DNA of 64,000 bases from Saccharothrix obliqua (GTDB taxonomy: Bacteria > Actinomycetota > Actinomycetes > Mycobacteriales > Pseudonocardiaceae): NCBI RefSeq assembly GCF_019375475.1, contig NZ_JAHXGQ010000002.1, forward strand, positions 124,001 to 188,000, given 5' to 3'. This document shows, one piece after another, positions 15,536-24,271 of this stretch. A program made the translations under genes and the position numbers. Numbering within the stretch: position 1 is the first letter of the stretch; each line of letters begins with the position of its first letter. The notes under the pieces are model-generated. The model did no database searches and was not told the origin of the DNA. It worked only from the letters and a program-made list of their open reading frames with translations.

Positions 15536-16912
15536 TCAGGCATGTTGATACCACCATCGGGTGGTTTCCGGCGTGTCCTCGATCAGGATGCCGCGATCCC
15601 GCAGCTCGTCCCGGATCCGGTCGGCCTCCGCGAACCGCCGCGCGGCACGCAACGCACGCCGCCGGGCCAGCTCCGCCTCCACGTCGCCGGTGCTGTCGGC
15701 ACCGCCCGGCCGCGTCAGGTCGAACGCGTCGAACAACGCGTCCACCTCGCGCAACAGGGCCAGCGCCGCCGCCCCCGGCCGCTCGCCGCCGCGGTTGTGC
15801 TCGCGGATGAAGTCGAACAACGCGGCCAGCGCGCCCGGCGTGTCCAGGTCGTCGTCCAGGCGCTCGTGGAACCGCTCGCGCGCCCGGTCGACGAGCCGTC
15901 GGGCGGATGCCGACCCGTGGTCGGCATCCGCCAACCGGGCGAAGTTCTCCACCCGCCGCCGCGCCGCGCGTGCGTTGGCCAGCGTGACGTCGTTCAACTC
16001 CATCGCGGACCGGTAGTGCTGGCTCAGGAACGCGTAGCGGAGGGTGCGGAAGTCCGCCAGCTCCAGCGCCTGCCGGACGGTGCGGAAGTTGCCCGCGCTC
16101 TTCGCCATCTTCGCGCCGTCCACCCGCAGCAGACCGGTGTGCAGCCAGAACCGCGCCAGCGGCGCCTTGCCCGACGCCGCCTCCTGCTGCGCGATCTCCG
16201 CCTCGTGGTGCGGGAAGATCAGGTCCTGCGCGCCGCCGTGCAGGTCGTACTGGGGCCCGAAGACGGCCTCGGTGATGGCGGTGTCCTCGATGTGCCAACC
16301 CGGTCGGCCCGGACCGAGCGGCGTCTCCCAGTGCGGTTCGCCCGGCTTGCGCGCCTTCCACAACGCGAAGTCGCCGGGGTTGCGCTTGCCCTCGTTCTCG
16401 TCGATGCGGGCGACCGAGTCCTCCGCCTCCACGTGCGTGCGGCCGGACAACCGCCCGTACCCGGGGAACGTGGACAGGTCGAAGTACCAGCCGTCGTCCA
16501 ACCGGTACGCGTGGCCGCGGTCCACCAGTGCGCGGACCTGGGCCACGATGTGCTCGATGTGGTCGTGGGCGCGCTCGTAGGTGTCCACGGAGTTGTTCCG
16601 CAGCGCGGCCATGTCCTCCCGGTAAAACGCCTCGAACCGGGCGGCCAGCTCGCGTGGCGGCACCCCGGCCTCGGCCGCGCGGGCGATGATCTTGTCGTCC
16701 ACGTCGGTGATGTTCTGCGCGTACCGCACGCGATAACCGCGAGCGCGGAGGAAACGCGCCACGAAGTCGAACTGGGTGTAGGTCTTCGCGTGACCGACGT
16801 GGCTCAGGTCGTAGACGGTCGGGCCGCAGACGAACATCCGGACTTCGCCGGGCGTGATCGGCTCGAACGGTTCTTTGCGCTTGGTGAGGGTGTTGTGGAA
16901 ATGAATGGGCAC
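15536..16912 (-). CDS. cysS: Cysteine--tRNA ligase
   Basis: 458 residues, the normal length for a class I cysteinyl-tRNA synthetase. It has VCGPTVYDLSHVGHAKTY (HIGH-type motif), NITDVDDKI, and KMAKSAGN (KMSKS-type) near residue 267, and the C-terminal anticodon-side domain (RRFAEADRIRDELRDRGI). The GTG at 16912 has AAGGA at 8 nt. At the position of the second zinc ligand, a Cys in GWHIEC of typical enzymes, it has Asp (GWHIEDTAI, near residue 210), while the other ligands (Cys in VCGPT, His and Glu in FPHHEAEIAQ) are kept. It may be a second, specialised CysRS. A short ORF with one Cys codon lies in its leader. Confidence 0.9.
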   Translation of the reverse strand: MPIHFHNTLTKRKEPFEPITPGEVRMFVCGPTVYDLSHVGHAKTYTQFDFVARFLRARGYRVRYAQNITDVDDKIIARAAEAGVPPRELAARFEAFYREDMAALRNNSVDTYERAHDHIEHIVAQVRALVDRGHAYRLDDGWYFDLSTFPGYGRLSGRTHVEAEDSVARIDENEGKRNPGDFALWKARKPGEPHWETPLGPGRPGWHIEDTAITEAVFGPQYDLHGGAQDLIFPHHEAEIAQQEAASGKAPLARFWLHTGLLRVDGAKMAKSAGNFRTVRQALELADFRTLRYAFLSQHYRSAMELNDVTLANARAARRRVENFARLADADHGSASARRLVDRARERFHERLDDDLDTPGALAALFDFIREHNRGGERPGAAALALLREVDALFDAFDLTRPGGADSTGDVEAELARRRALRAARRFAEADRIRDELRDRGILIEDTPETTRWWYQHA

Positions 16913-16946
16913 CGCGAATTCCTTCTCGGCGGGGTAACGGGATCGG

Positions 16947-17021
16947 TCAATTCACCGATGCCCGACACTCCGCCACGACGCGGTGCACCACGTCGTCCGA
17001 GAAATCGTGGAGGAACCACAC
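16947..17021 (-). CDS. 24-residue leader ORF upstream of cysS
   Basis: A GTG at 17021 opens 25 codons ending in TGA, 34 nt before the cysS start. A -10-like TAGACT lies 7 nt before the GTG on the minus strand, so the ORF would be leaderless. The peptide starts VWFLHDFSDDVV and has one Cys codon near its end (AECRASVN). This could be a Cys-sensing leader peptide, which is inferred from position and content only. Confidence 0.4.
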   Translation of the reverse strand: MWFLHDFSDDVVHRVVAECRASVN

Positions 17022-17072
17022 GGCGCGGAGTCTAGCAGTCCGCACCACGCACGTTCGCCGCAAACGTCGGGG

Positions 17073-18122
17073 TCAGGCCGGGTACGTGTGGATCTCCGTG
17101 GCCTTCAACGCGACCCAAAGCGCGTCGCCGGGCCGCACGCGCAGATCGGCCAACGTCGCCGTCGTGATGTCCGCCAACACCGGCGGTGTGCCGTCCAAAC
17201 GCACACGGGTCGTGTGCGCGTGCTGCTCGACGTCCGCGACGACCACCGGCCACGCGTTGCGCGGGCTGCCGGACGGCGGCTCCGGGTGCAGGCTGACCGC
17301 GCTCGGCGGGAACGCCACGTGCACCGCGCCGGACGCGGGTTCGGCGACGGTGAGCGAGCCGCCGTCCGCCAGCGCCACGGTCGTGCCGCGCGCGACGCCC
17401 CGGTACAGGTTGAGGCCGACCAGGTCGGCCACGTAGTCGGTGCGGGGTCGGCGGGCCACCTCGGCGGGCGCGCCCTCCTGCACGGCGCGCCCGTCCTCCA
17501 CGATCACCAGCCGGTCGGCGAGCACCATGGCGTCCAGCGGGTCGTGCGTCACCAGGAGCGTGCGACCGGGGAACTCCGCGAGGTGGCGGCCGAGCCCGGC
17601 GCGCACGGCCAGCCGCGTGCTCGCGTCCAGCGCGGCCAGCGGTTCGTCCAGCAGCAGCAGCTCGGGACCGGTGGCGAGCGCGCGGGCCAGCGCGACCCGC
17701 TGCGCCTGCCCGCCGGACAACGCGCGGGGCCTGGTGTGCGCGTGGTCGGCGAGGCCGACCCGGTCCAGCCACTCCCGCGCCACGTCACGCGCGCGTGCCT
17801 TGCGCACACCGCGGGCGCGCAGCCCGAACGCGACGTTCTCCAGCGCGGACATGTGCCCGAACAGCAGGTAGTCCTGGAACACCACGCCGATCGGACGGCG
17901 CTCGGCGGGCACGAACACGCCCGGCGGCTCGTCCCACAGCTCGTCGTCCAGCCGGATGCCGCCCGCGGTGAGCGGCAGCAGCCCGGCCAGCGCGCGCAGC
18001 GCCGTGGTCTTGCCCGCGCCGTTCGGGCCGAGCAGCGCCACCACCTCGCCGGGCGCGACGGCGAGGTCCAGCTCCAGCCGGAACCCGCCGCGGGTCACCC
18101 GGAGTTCGGCGCGCACGGTCAC
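17073..18122 (-). CDS. modC: Molybdate ABC transporter ATP-binding protein
   Basis: 349 residues. Walker A GPNGAGKT, Q-loop VVFQDYLLF, signature LSGGQ, Walker B LLLLDEPL and the switch His (VTHDP) are all present in the first 220 residues. The C-terminal part carries TOBE-like molybdate-binding sequence (PPSAVSLHPEPPSGSPRNAW, VEQHAHTTRVRLDG). It energises molybdate uptake at the inner face of the membrane. The GTG start overlaps the modB stop (GTGA). It is the last gene of a four-gene coupled operon reading regulator-modA-modB-modC. Confidence 0.93.
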   Translation of the reverse strand: MTVRAELRVTRGGFRLELDLAVAPGEVVALLGPNGAGKTTALRALAGLLPLTAGGIRLDDELWDEPPGVFVPAERRPIGVVFQDYLLFGHMSALENVAFGLRARGVRKARARDVAREWLDRVGLADHAHTRPRALSGGQAQRVALARALATGPELLLLDEPLAALDASTRLAVRAGLGRHLAEFPGRTLLVTHDPLDAMVLADRLVIVEDGRAVQEGAPAEVARRPRTDYVADLVGLNLYRGVARGTTVALADGGSLTVAEPASGAVHVAFPPSAVSLHPEPPSGSPRNAWPVVVADVEQHAHTTRVRLDGTPPVLADITTATLADLRVRPGDALWVALKATEIHTYPA

Positions 18123-18916
18123 CGCACACCACCGACCCAGCGCTCCCGCAGCCCCGCCAGCACGCCCACCGACACCAGCAGCAGCACCACGCTGAGCACG
18201 ACCGCCGCGTCCGGGTCGCCCTCCAGCGCCAGGTACACGGCCAGCGGCATGGTGGTGGTCTCGCCGGGGAAGTTGCCCGCGAACGTGATGGTGGCGCCGA
18301 ACTCGCCCAGCGCCCGCGCCCAGCACAGCACGGCGCCCGCCACCACCCCGGGCAGCACGGAGGGCAGCGTGACGCGGCGGAACGCCAGCCACCGCGACGC
18401 GCCGAGCGTGGCCGCCGCCTCCTCGTACCGCGGGTCGGCGGCACGCAGCGCGCCCTCCACCGCGATCACCAGGAACGGCATGGCCACGAACGCCTCCGCC
18501 ACCACCACACCCGCCGTGGTGAACGGCAGGGACACGCCGAACCACGCGTCCAGGTACTGCCCGACCAGGCCACGCCTGCCCAGCACGAGCAGCAGCGCGA
18601 CACCGCCCACCACCGGCGGCAGCACCAGCGGCACGGTCACCAGCGCACGCAGGAGGCCGCGGCCCGGCACGTCGGAGCGCGCGAGCAGCCACGCCAGCGG
18701 GATGCCGAGCACCAGGCACAACGCGGTCGCGAGCGTCGCGCACACCAGCGACAGCCGCAGCGCCTCGCCGACCTCGGCGCCGACCAGCCGACCGGGCAAC
18801 GCCGACCACGGCGTGCGCACCAGCAACCCGACCAGCGGCACCAGCAGGAACGCCAGCCCCAGCACGGCGGGCAGCACCAGGACGACCGGTGACCGGCCGC
18901 GGCCGCGGGTGGTCAC
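18119..18916 (-). CDS. modB: Molybdate ABC transporter permease
   Basis: 265 residues with about six membrane helices. The EAA loop that docks on the ATPase is visible (YEEAAATLGASRWLAFRRVT followed by LPSVLPGV), as is the ModB-like FGATITFAGNFPGETTTMPL. It forms the membrane channel for molybdate or tungstate. The GTG at 18916 overlaps the modA stop and its own stop overlaps the modC start, so the three subunits are made in a coupled way. Confidence 0.94.
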   Translation of the reverse strand: MTTRGRGRSPVVLVLPAVLGLAFLLVPLVGLLVRTPWSALPGRLVGAEVGEALRLSLVCATLATALCLVLGIPLAWLLARSDVPGRGLLRALVTVPLVLPPVVGGVALLLVLGRRGLVGQYLDAWFGVSLPFTTAGVVVAEAFVAMPFLVIAVEGALRAADPRYEEAAATLGASRWLAFRRVTLPSVLPGVVAGAVLCWARALGEFGATITFAGNFPGETTTMPLAVYLALEGDPDAAVVLSVVLLLVSVGVLAGLRERWVGGVR

Positions 18917-19653
18917 GGCACGTCGAAGCCGGCTCCGGCGAGCGCGGCCCGGCCACGGTCGGACCGCACGTGCGCCACGAACGCCGCCGCACCCGCGGCG
19001 TTCGGCGCGTTCGCGAGCACGGCGATCGGGTAGTCGTTGGCGGCGCCGGCCGCCTCGGGGAACTCGATGCCCTCGACGGCGGCACCGGCGGCCCGCACGT
19101 CGGTCGTGTACACCAGCGCGGCGTCCACCTCACCGAGCCGGACCTTGGTCAACGCGGCCTTCACGTCCTGCTCCAGGGTGTCCGGCCGGGGCGTGACCCC
19201 GGCCGCCCGGAACACCTCCGCCGCCGCGGCGCCGCACGGCACCTGTTCGGCGCACAACGCGATCCGGGCCTCCTCGCGGGCGAAGTCGGCGAGCCCGGCG
19301 ACCCGGCCGGGGTTGCCCGCGGGCACCGCGATGCGCAGCGTGTTGCGGGCGAACACGGCGGGTTCGCCGGCGGTCGACACCCGCGCCATGTTGGCGGGCG
19401 CGGCGGAGGCGAACACGTCGGCGGGCGCGCCCTGGTCGATCTGCCGCGCCAACGCCGAGCTGCCGGCGAAGTTGAACCTCACCCGCGTGCCGGGGTGGTC
19501 GGCCTCGTACTGCCGCCCCAGCTCGGTGAACACCTCGGTGAGGGACGCGGCGGCGAACACCGCGACGTCACCGCCGCCGGTGGGCTCGGCCGCGCCGCAG
19601 GCGGTGAGGGAGGCGGCCAGCACGACGGCCGCCGCGGTGCGGAACACGGTCAC
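18913..19653 (-). CDS. modA: Molybdate-binding lipoprotein
   Basis: 246 residues. A lipoprotein signal ends at Cys19 (LAASLTACG). The mature protein has the ModA pattern: VAVFAAASLTEVFTELGRQY, FNFAGSSALARQIDQGAPAD, VFASA and DAALVYTTDV. It captures molybdate outside the membrane and hands it to ModB. The start GTG at 19653 overlaps the stop of the upstream regulator gene. An in-frame GTG two codons later (19647) is also possible. Confidence 0.93.
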   Translation of the reverse strand: MTVFRTAAAVVLAASLTACGAAEPTGGGDVAVFAAASLTEVFTELGRQYEADHPGTRVRFNFAGSSALARQIDQGAPADVFASAAPANMARVSTAGEPAVFARNTLRIAVPAGNPGRVAGLADFAREEARIALCAEQVPCGAAAAEVFRAAGVTPRPDTLEQDVKAALTKVRLGEVDAALVYTTDVRAAGAAVEGIEFPEAAGAANDYPIAVLANAPNAAGAAAFVAHVRSDRGRAALAGAGFDVP

Positions 19654-20048
19654 CCCTCCGGGATCTCGACGACGACGTGCGTGGACTTGATGGACGCGAC
19701 GGCGACGCTGCCGACCTCCAGGCCCAGGTCCTCGGCGGCCTCGCGGCTCATCAGGGACACCACCCGGAACGGCCCGGCCTGCAACTCGACCTGCGCCATC
19801 ACGCCGTCCTTCACGACCCGCGTGACGATGCCGCGCATCCGGTTGCGCGCGGAGGCGGCGACCGTGACGCCCGGTTCGGGCGTTTCGGCGAGCCGTTGGG
19901 CGAACTCGGCCAGTTCGCGCCCTTCGACGCCCTTGCGCCCGCTGTCCAGCCGCACGGACGGCAGCCGCCCCTGGTCGACCCACCGCCGGACGGTGTCGTC
20001 GCTGACGCCCAACAGCGAGGCGGCTTCACTGATCCGCAGATTCGGCAC
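19650..20048 (-). CDS. HTH-TOBE molybdate-responsive regulator/molbindin
   Basis: 132 residues in two parts: an excisionase/MerR-like HTH (about 3-50, LRISEAASLLGVSDDTVRRW) and a single Mop/TOBE domain (about 65-130, ARNRMRGIVTRVV, IKSTHVVVE) that binds molybdate. It heads the mod operon and its stop overlaps the modA GTG, so it is likely to sense intracellular molybdate and tune the operon. The GTG start at 20048 follows a TAGGAT hexamer by 6 nt, which may be a -10 of a leaderless transcript or a weak ribosome site. Similar regulator-first mod operons occur in other actinomycetes. Confidence 0.86.
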   Translation of the reverse strand: MPNLRISEAASLLGVSDDTVRRWVDQGRLPSVRLDSGRKGVEGRELAEFAQRLAETPEPGVTVAASARNRMRGIVTRVVKDGVMAQVELQAGPFRVVSLMSREAAEDLGLEVGSVAVASIKSTHVVVEIPEG

Positions 20049-20233
20049 GAAGGCATCCTATCCGCCGCAAATGCGGAACGGCACGGGGCCGGTGCCGGTG
20101 GATGCCGCACGACGTGCCCGCCACCTGCCGCACCGCCCTGGGCCATTCCGCCCGCGACTTCCGGCTGTGCCGCGCGGACCGCCCCGGCACATACCGTCCC
20201 GAAGGTCATTCACCAATCAAGTGAGGGGGACAT

Positions 20234-22585
20234 GTGCGAAGACTCCTAGCCGGGGCAGCCGTGTTCGCACTGGCGACCACGGGCATCACCACGATGTCCA
20301 CGACCGCCACCGCGGCACCCGACACCACCGCCGAGTCCGTGCGGGCCCAGACCGACGAACTGCCGCACCCGCTGGAGGACAAGCGCCGGGCGTTGCGGCA
20401 GGAAGCGCTCTCGAAGGTCCTCACCGGCGAGGCCACCAAGGAGAAGCGCGGCTCCAGCACGGTCGTCAAGCTCGGCCGCAAGGAGAAGGCCGGGCAGAAG
20501 GCCAAGGTGGACCAGTACGTCGAGCTGGAGCGCGAGAAGGTCGACAAGATCTTCGTCGTGCTCGCCGAGTTCGGCGACGAGCGCCACCCGCAGTACCCCG
20601 ACCAGGACACCGCGCCCGGCACCGCCGGACCGGTGCGGTTCGACGGCCCGCTGCACAACCAGATCCCGCAGCCCAACCGCGCGATCGACAACGGCACCAT
20701 CTGGCAGCCCGACTTCAGCCGCCAATACTTCCGGGACCTCTACTTCTCGACCGCGCCCGGCGCGAACTCGGTGGCGAACTACTACGACAAGCAGTCCTCC
20801 GGCCGGTACACCGTCGACGGCACGGTGACCGACTGGGTCAAGGTCCGCTACAACGAGGCGCGTTACGGCCGGTCCAACGGCTACCCGTGTGCTTCGAACG
20901 TCTGCAACAACAGCTACGACCTGGTGCGTGACGCGCTCACCCAGTGGTTCGCGGACCAGCGGGCCGCGGGCCGCACCACCGAGCAGATCCGGACCGAACT
21001 CGCCGAGTTCGACCAGTGGGACCGGTACGACTTCGACGGCGACGGCGACTTCAACGAGCCGGACGGGTATCTCGACCACTTCCAGATCGTGCACGCGGGC
21101 GGCGACCAGGCCGACCGCGACCCGTGGCAGGGCGAGGACGCCATCTGGAGCCACCGGGGCTACGCGTTCAAGAACTACAACACCGGTCCGGGCACCAACA
21201 AGCTCGGCGGTGCGCAGATCGGTGACACGGGCCTGTGGGTCGGCGACTACACGATGCAGCCGGAGAACGGCGGCGTCAGCGTGTTCGCCCACGAGTACGG
21301 CCACGACCTCGGCCTGCCCGACCACTACGACGTCAGCGGCGGCGGCACGAACGGCGTCAACTGGTGGTCGATCATGGGCCAGAACCGGGTGGGCGACGTC
21401 GGCGAGGCGCCGGGCGTGCGTGCCAACGAGCTGTCCGCGTGGGACAAGCTCCAGCTCGGCTGGCTGGACTACGAGGTGGCAGTCGCGGGCCAGGAGCGGA
21501 CGTTCGAGCTGGGACCGCACGAGTACAACACCGCGAAGGCCCAGGGCCTCGTGGTCGTGCTGCCCGACGTGTCCAAGACGTTCAACTACGGCGCGCCGTA
21601 CGCGGGCAGCAAGATGTGGTGGAGCGACAAGGGCAACGACCTCGACAACACCATGACCCGCGTGGTCGACCTGACCGGCAAGTCGAGCGCCGAGCTGTCG
21701 CTCAAGGCCAGGTTCGACATCGAGGAGGACTTCGACTACCTCTACGTCGAGGCGCAGAGCCCGGACGGGAGTTGGGCGCAGCTCGACGGCACCGCGGACG
21801 GCAAGCCGTTCGTGCGCGACTCCGGTGACGCGCCCGCGATCAGCGGCTCGACCGGTGGTCGCTGGGTGGACGTCAAGGTCCCGCTGAACGCCTACGCGGG
21901 CCAGACGCCAAAGATCCGGTTCGCCTACCGCACGGACGGCGGCCTCGCGCTCCAGGGCTTCTTCGCGGACGCCGTCACGGTGACCGCGGACGGCGCGCCG
22001 GTGCTGGAGGACGGTGCGGAGACCGGCACGGGCTGGGCGCTCAAGGGCTTCCGCAGCACCGCCGGCACCGAGACCAAGTCGTTCGACCAGTTCTACATCG
22101 CGTCGAACCGCACCTACGAGTCCTACGGCAAGTACAACCGCACCGGTCCCTACCGGTACGGCTTCGCCGACAAGCCGAGGTGGGCGGAGCACTTCCCGTA
22201 CCAGGACGGCCTGCTCATCTCGCTGTGGGACACCGCCTACCTGGACAACAACACCAGTGAACACCCCGGTGAGGGCCTGATCCTGCCGATCGACGCGAAC
22301 CCCGCGCCGATCTACAACCTCCAGGGCCAGGCGTGGGCGCCGACCATCGCGGGTTACGACGCGCCGTTCGGCCTCCAGAAGTCGGACTCGTTCACCCTGA
22401 CCGTCAACGGCCGGGCGTCGTACGTGCGCGGGCAGGCGGCGCAGCCGGTGTTCGACGACACGAAGAAGTTCTGGTACCCGGAAACGCCCACCACGGGTGT
22501 CAAGCTGCCCGCCGCCGGCGTCGGCCTGCGCGTGCTGTCGCAGTCCGGGACGTCGATGAAGGTCAAGCTCTACCGCACCAGGTGA
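20234..22585 (+). CDS. Secreted M6-family metalloprotease (immune inhibitor A type)
   Basis: 783 residues. The GTG at 20234 has GAGGGG upstream; an overlapping ATG at 20232 is out of frame. Signal peptide about 1-29, then a charged prodomain (KEKRGSSTVVKLGRKEKAGQ region), the catalytic domain with the zinc site VFAHEYGHDLGLPDHYD near residue 352, and a C-terminal region with carbohydrate/MAM-like beta modules (SLKARFDIEEDFDYLYVEAQ, FRSTAGTETKSFDQFYIASN). Family members degrade host or environmental proteins. A DGDGDFNEPDG stretch may bind calcium. It is transcribed alone and followed by a hairpin at 22645-22677. Confidence 0.93.
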   Translation: MRRLLAGAAVFALATTGITTMSTTATAAPDTTAESVRAQTDELPHPLEDKRRALRQEALSKVLTGEATKEKRGSSTVVKLGRKEKAGQKAKVDQYVELEREKVDKIFVVLAEFGDERHPQYPDQDTAPGTAGPVRFDGPLHNQIPQPNRAIDNGTIWQPDFSRQYFRDLYFSTAPGANSVANYYDKQSSGRYTVDGTVTDWVKVRYNEARYGRSNGYPCASNVCNNSYDLVRDALTQWFADQRAAGRTTEQIRTELAEFDQWDRYDFDGDGDFNEPDGYLDHFQIVHAGGDQADRDPWQGEDAIWSHRGYAFKNYNTGPGTNKLGGAQIGDTGLWVGDYTMQPENGGVSVFAHEYGHDLGLPDHYDVSGGGTNGVNWWSIMGQNRVGDVGEAPGVRANELSAWDKLQLGWLDYEVAVAGQERTFELGPHEYNTAKAQGLVVVLPDVSKTFNYGAPYAGSKMWWSDKGNDLDNTMTRVVDLTGKSSAELSLKARFDIEEDFDYLYVEAQSPDGSWAQLDGTADGKPFVRDSGDAPAISGSTGGRWVDVKVPLNAYAGQTPKIRFAYRTDGGLALQGFFADAVTVTADGAPVLEDGAETGTGWALKGFRSTAGTETKSFDQFYIASNRTYESYGKYNRTGPYRYGFADKPRWAEHFPYQDGLLISLWDTAYLDNNTSEHPGEGLILPIDANPAPIYNLQGQAWAPTIAGYDAPFGLQKSDSFTLTVNGRASYVRGQAAQPVFDDTKKFWYPETPTTGVKLPAAGVGLRVLSQSGTSMKVKLYRTR

Positions 22586-22644
22586 GCCGGGCGTCCGGAG
22601 TCGGTTGGTTCGGGACCGATTGAGACGCCAGTAGCCCGTTCGGC

Positions 22645-22677
22645 GCCGGACGTGATCCATTCAGTGTCACGTCCGGC
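22645..22677. terminator. 11-bp perfect hairpin after the M6 protease
   Basis: GCCGGACGTGA and TCACGTCCGGC flank an 11-nt loop between the protease stop (22585) and the next start (22702). The arms can be extended with a few further G-C pairs. Confidence 0.65.
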
Positions 22678-22701
22678 GTCCGTCCGGCGATGTAGACGGA
22701 C

Positions 22702-23268
22702 ATGGTGAGATCACGTGGCGCGGTGGCCGCGGTCGTCCTGGCCGCCGGTGTGTCCCTGGTGGGTTGCGCGCAGCAGGCGTCCCCGGCGACCACCCCCGAC
22801 TCGGCCGCGCGGGCGACCGAGCCCCTGCGCATCAGCCTCTGCGACAACCCCGGCGAGCTGACGGCGTGGATGCGCGCCGACGGCCTGCCGGTGGACCAGG
22901 CGCGTTGCGCCGCCGAGCCCGGCGAGGGCCGGGCGCTGCGGGCGTTCGGCAAGTGGGCGTTCCCGGCGTCGCGCGTCGAGTCGATCGAGATCGCGGTGTT
23001 CCCGGACCGGGGCCCGGACGGCGGCAGCGCGTTCGACTCCCTGCGCGGCGCGTACCCGCCCCACGAGCAGGTGACCGTCGCGGGCTTCTACTCGAAGGTG
23101 GCCAACACGCGCGGCAGGACGCTGGTGCACCTGCCGGAGCTGGCCGAACCGCTGGACATCACCATCACCACGGTGCTGACCGGCGCGTCGGAGGCCGACT
23201 ACGCGGCCGTCCGCGCCGGGCACCTGCGCGCGCTGGAACAACTCGTGCCGACCCTGGCCCGCCCCTGA
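22702..23268 (+). CDS. Lipoprotein of unknown function
   Basis: 188 residues. A clear lipoprotein signal peptide ends at Cys22 (VSLVGCAQQ). The mature domain (RISLCDNPGELTAWMRADGL, RVESIEIAVFPDRGPDGGSA, YPPHEQVTVAGFYSKVANTR) resembles the DUF3558-like secreted lipoproteins of actinomycetes in layout, but I cannot assign a family with certainty. It has two more Cys residues (near 47 and 68) that could form a disulfide. It would be anchored on the outer face of the membrane. It stands alone, followed by a long gene-free stretch. Confidence 0.7.
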   Translation: MVRSRGAVAAVVLAAGVSLVGCAQQASPATTPDSAARATEPLRISLCDNPGELTAWMRADGLPVDQARCAAEPGEGRALRAFGKWAFPASRVESIEIAVFPDRGPDGGSAFDSLRGAYPPHEQVTVAGFYSKVANTRGRTLVHLPELAEPLDITITTVLTGASEADYAAVRAGHLRALEQLVPTLARP

Positions 23269-24039
23269 GGCCGATAAACGATTTTCCGCCACCCGATCGG
23301 TGATTAGCACACCCTATACCACGTCCATTCCGCGGACCGCCGGTCGGGTGGGTGTGCGGCCCGTTCGGGCATTTTGCCTGCCCGAACGGGAATCGCCGCC
23401 CACGGGACCGGCGGCCTGGAATATCCGATCGCAGGTGGATTTTTGTTCTCGACCGGGTGAACTTGCTGACAGGCACGCCCCGAATCCGGTATAGGACCGC
23501 ACCAAGTCCACACGAGTTGCGCAATATCACCCGTTCAGCCTCTTCCGGCCGCCGAGCGCCGACCAATACCGTCCTCTCCGGACCGTGGTCTTGGGGAAGC
23601 GCACGGGATGGGGGCGAGATATTCCCGTGGAGTCGCACGAAGGTCATCCACCCGCCATTCCGGTGCTCACCGGACCGCGTTACCGCGCCGTCGGCGGCGC
23701 GGCCGAAGCCACGTGTCAGGCGAGGTCCCCCAGTCCCGCCTGACGCGCACCAGGGGCCGGGGAGTCCGTCCACGGGACTCCCCGGTCCTGCCTTTCCGGC
23801 CGGTTCCCACGTGGCCGCCCGAGCGGTCCGCGGACCTGTCGGACGGTCCACGCGGGACTCGTTCGACTTCGCCGGCGACCACGACGTGCGTCACCACCGG
23901 CGGCACCGGGGAGCCGACCCTCCCGCGTGGACGGCACCGGGAGCGGAGCGATTTCGGCGCGGCGCCGTCCACGACCGCGTGGCGAACTCCCCGCAATCAA
24001 CATCATTGAGCAGTGGTCCCCACTGCCGCGGCCATGGGG
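23269..24039. other. Gene-free 771-bp stretch with three perfect hairpins
   Basis: No ORF here has convincing codon use, a ribosome site or a recognisable product; composition in 23270-23560 is clearly more AT-rich than the flanks. Perfect stems occur at 23360-23371/23379-23390 (12 bp, CCCGTTCGGGCA, 7-nt loop), 23715-23722/23737-23744 (8 bp, GTCAGGCG) and 23757-23767/23775-23785 (11 bp, CCGGGGAGTCC, 7-nt loop). A palindrome GGTCCGCGGACC follows at 23825-23836. The stretch may encode structured RNA or be the remains of lost genes. Confidence 0.5.
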
Positions 24040-24198
24040 CTAGACGAGCGGCCGGGATTCCGCGCGCCCTCTCCGCCGGCGCGTGAACGAGTAGTCGGCG
24101 GCGCACCCGGCCAACAGGACGCCCGACATCAACACCAGTGCTTCTCCCCCGTGGACCGCGCACGCGCAGACCAGGATGGTCCAGAGCAGCAGCCTCAT
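24040..24198 (-). CDS. 52-residue small membrane protein
   Basis: An ATG at 24198 opens 53 codons: a hydrophobic start (MRLLLWTILVCACAV), a second hydrophobic stretch (ALVLMSGVLLAGCA), then an arginine-rich tail (FTRRRRGRAESRP). It has the look of a one- or two-helix membrane miniprotein with a cytoplasmic basic end. There is no Shine-Dalgarno, but TAGCCT (-10-like) ends 6 nt before the ATG with TTAGAC 18 nt further up, which fits a leaderless transcript. It is divergent from a GntR regulator. No family recognised. Confidence 0.5.
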   Translation of the reverse strand: MRLLLWTILVCACAVHGGEALVLMSGVLLAGCAADYSFTRRRRGRAESRPLV

Positions 24199-24271
24199 GA
24201 CGCAAGGCTAGGGACGCTCGTCACACCCGTCTAAGGGATTTGACTATTGCTTAGGGTAGTTGCGGTCGACC

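Noticed and set aside
20246-22660. 804-residue minus-strand ORF opposite the M6 protease
   Set aside because: The plus strand encodes a complete protease with signal peptide and zinc motif; the opposite frame is a shadow.
23352-24086. 244-residue plus-strand ORF in the gene-free stretch
   Set aside because: Arg/Pro-rich low-information translation, no ribosome site, and it runs through several perfect hairpins.
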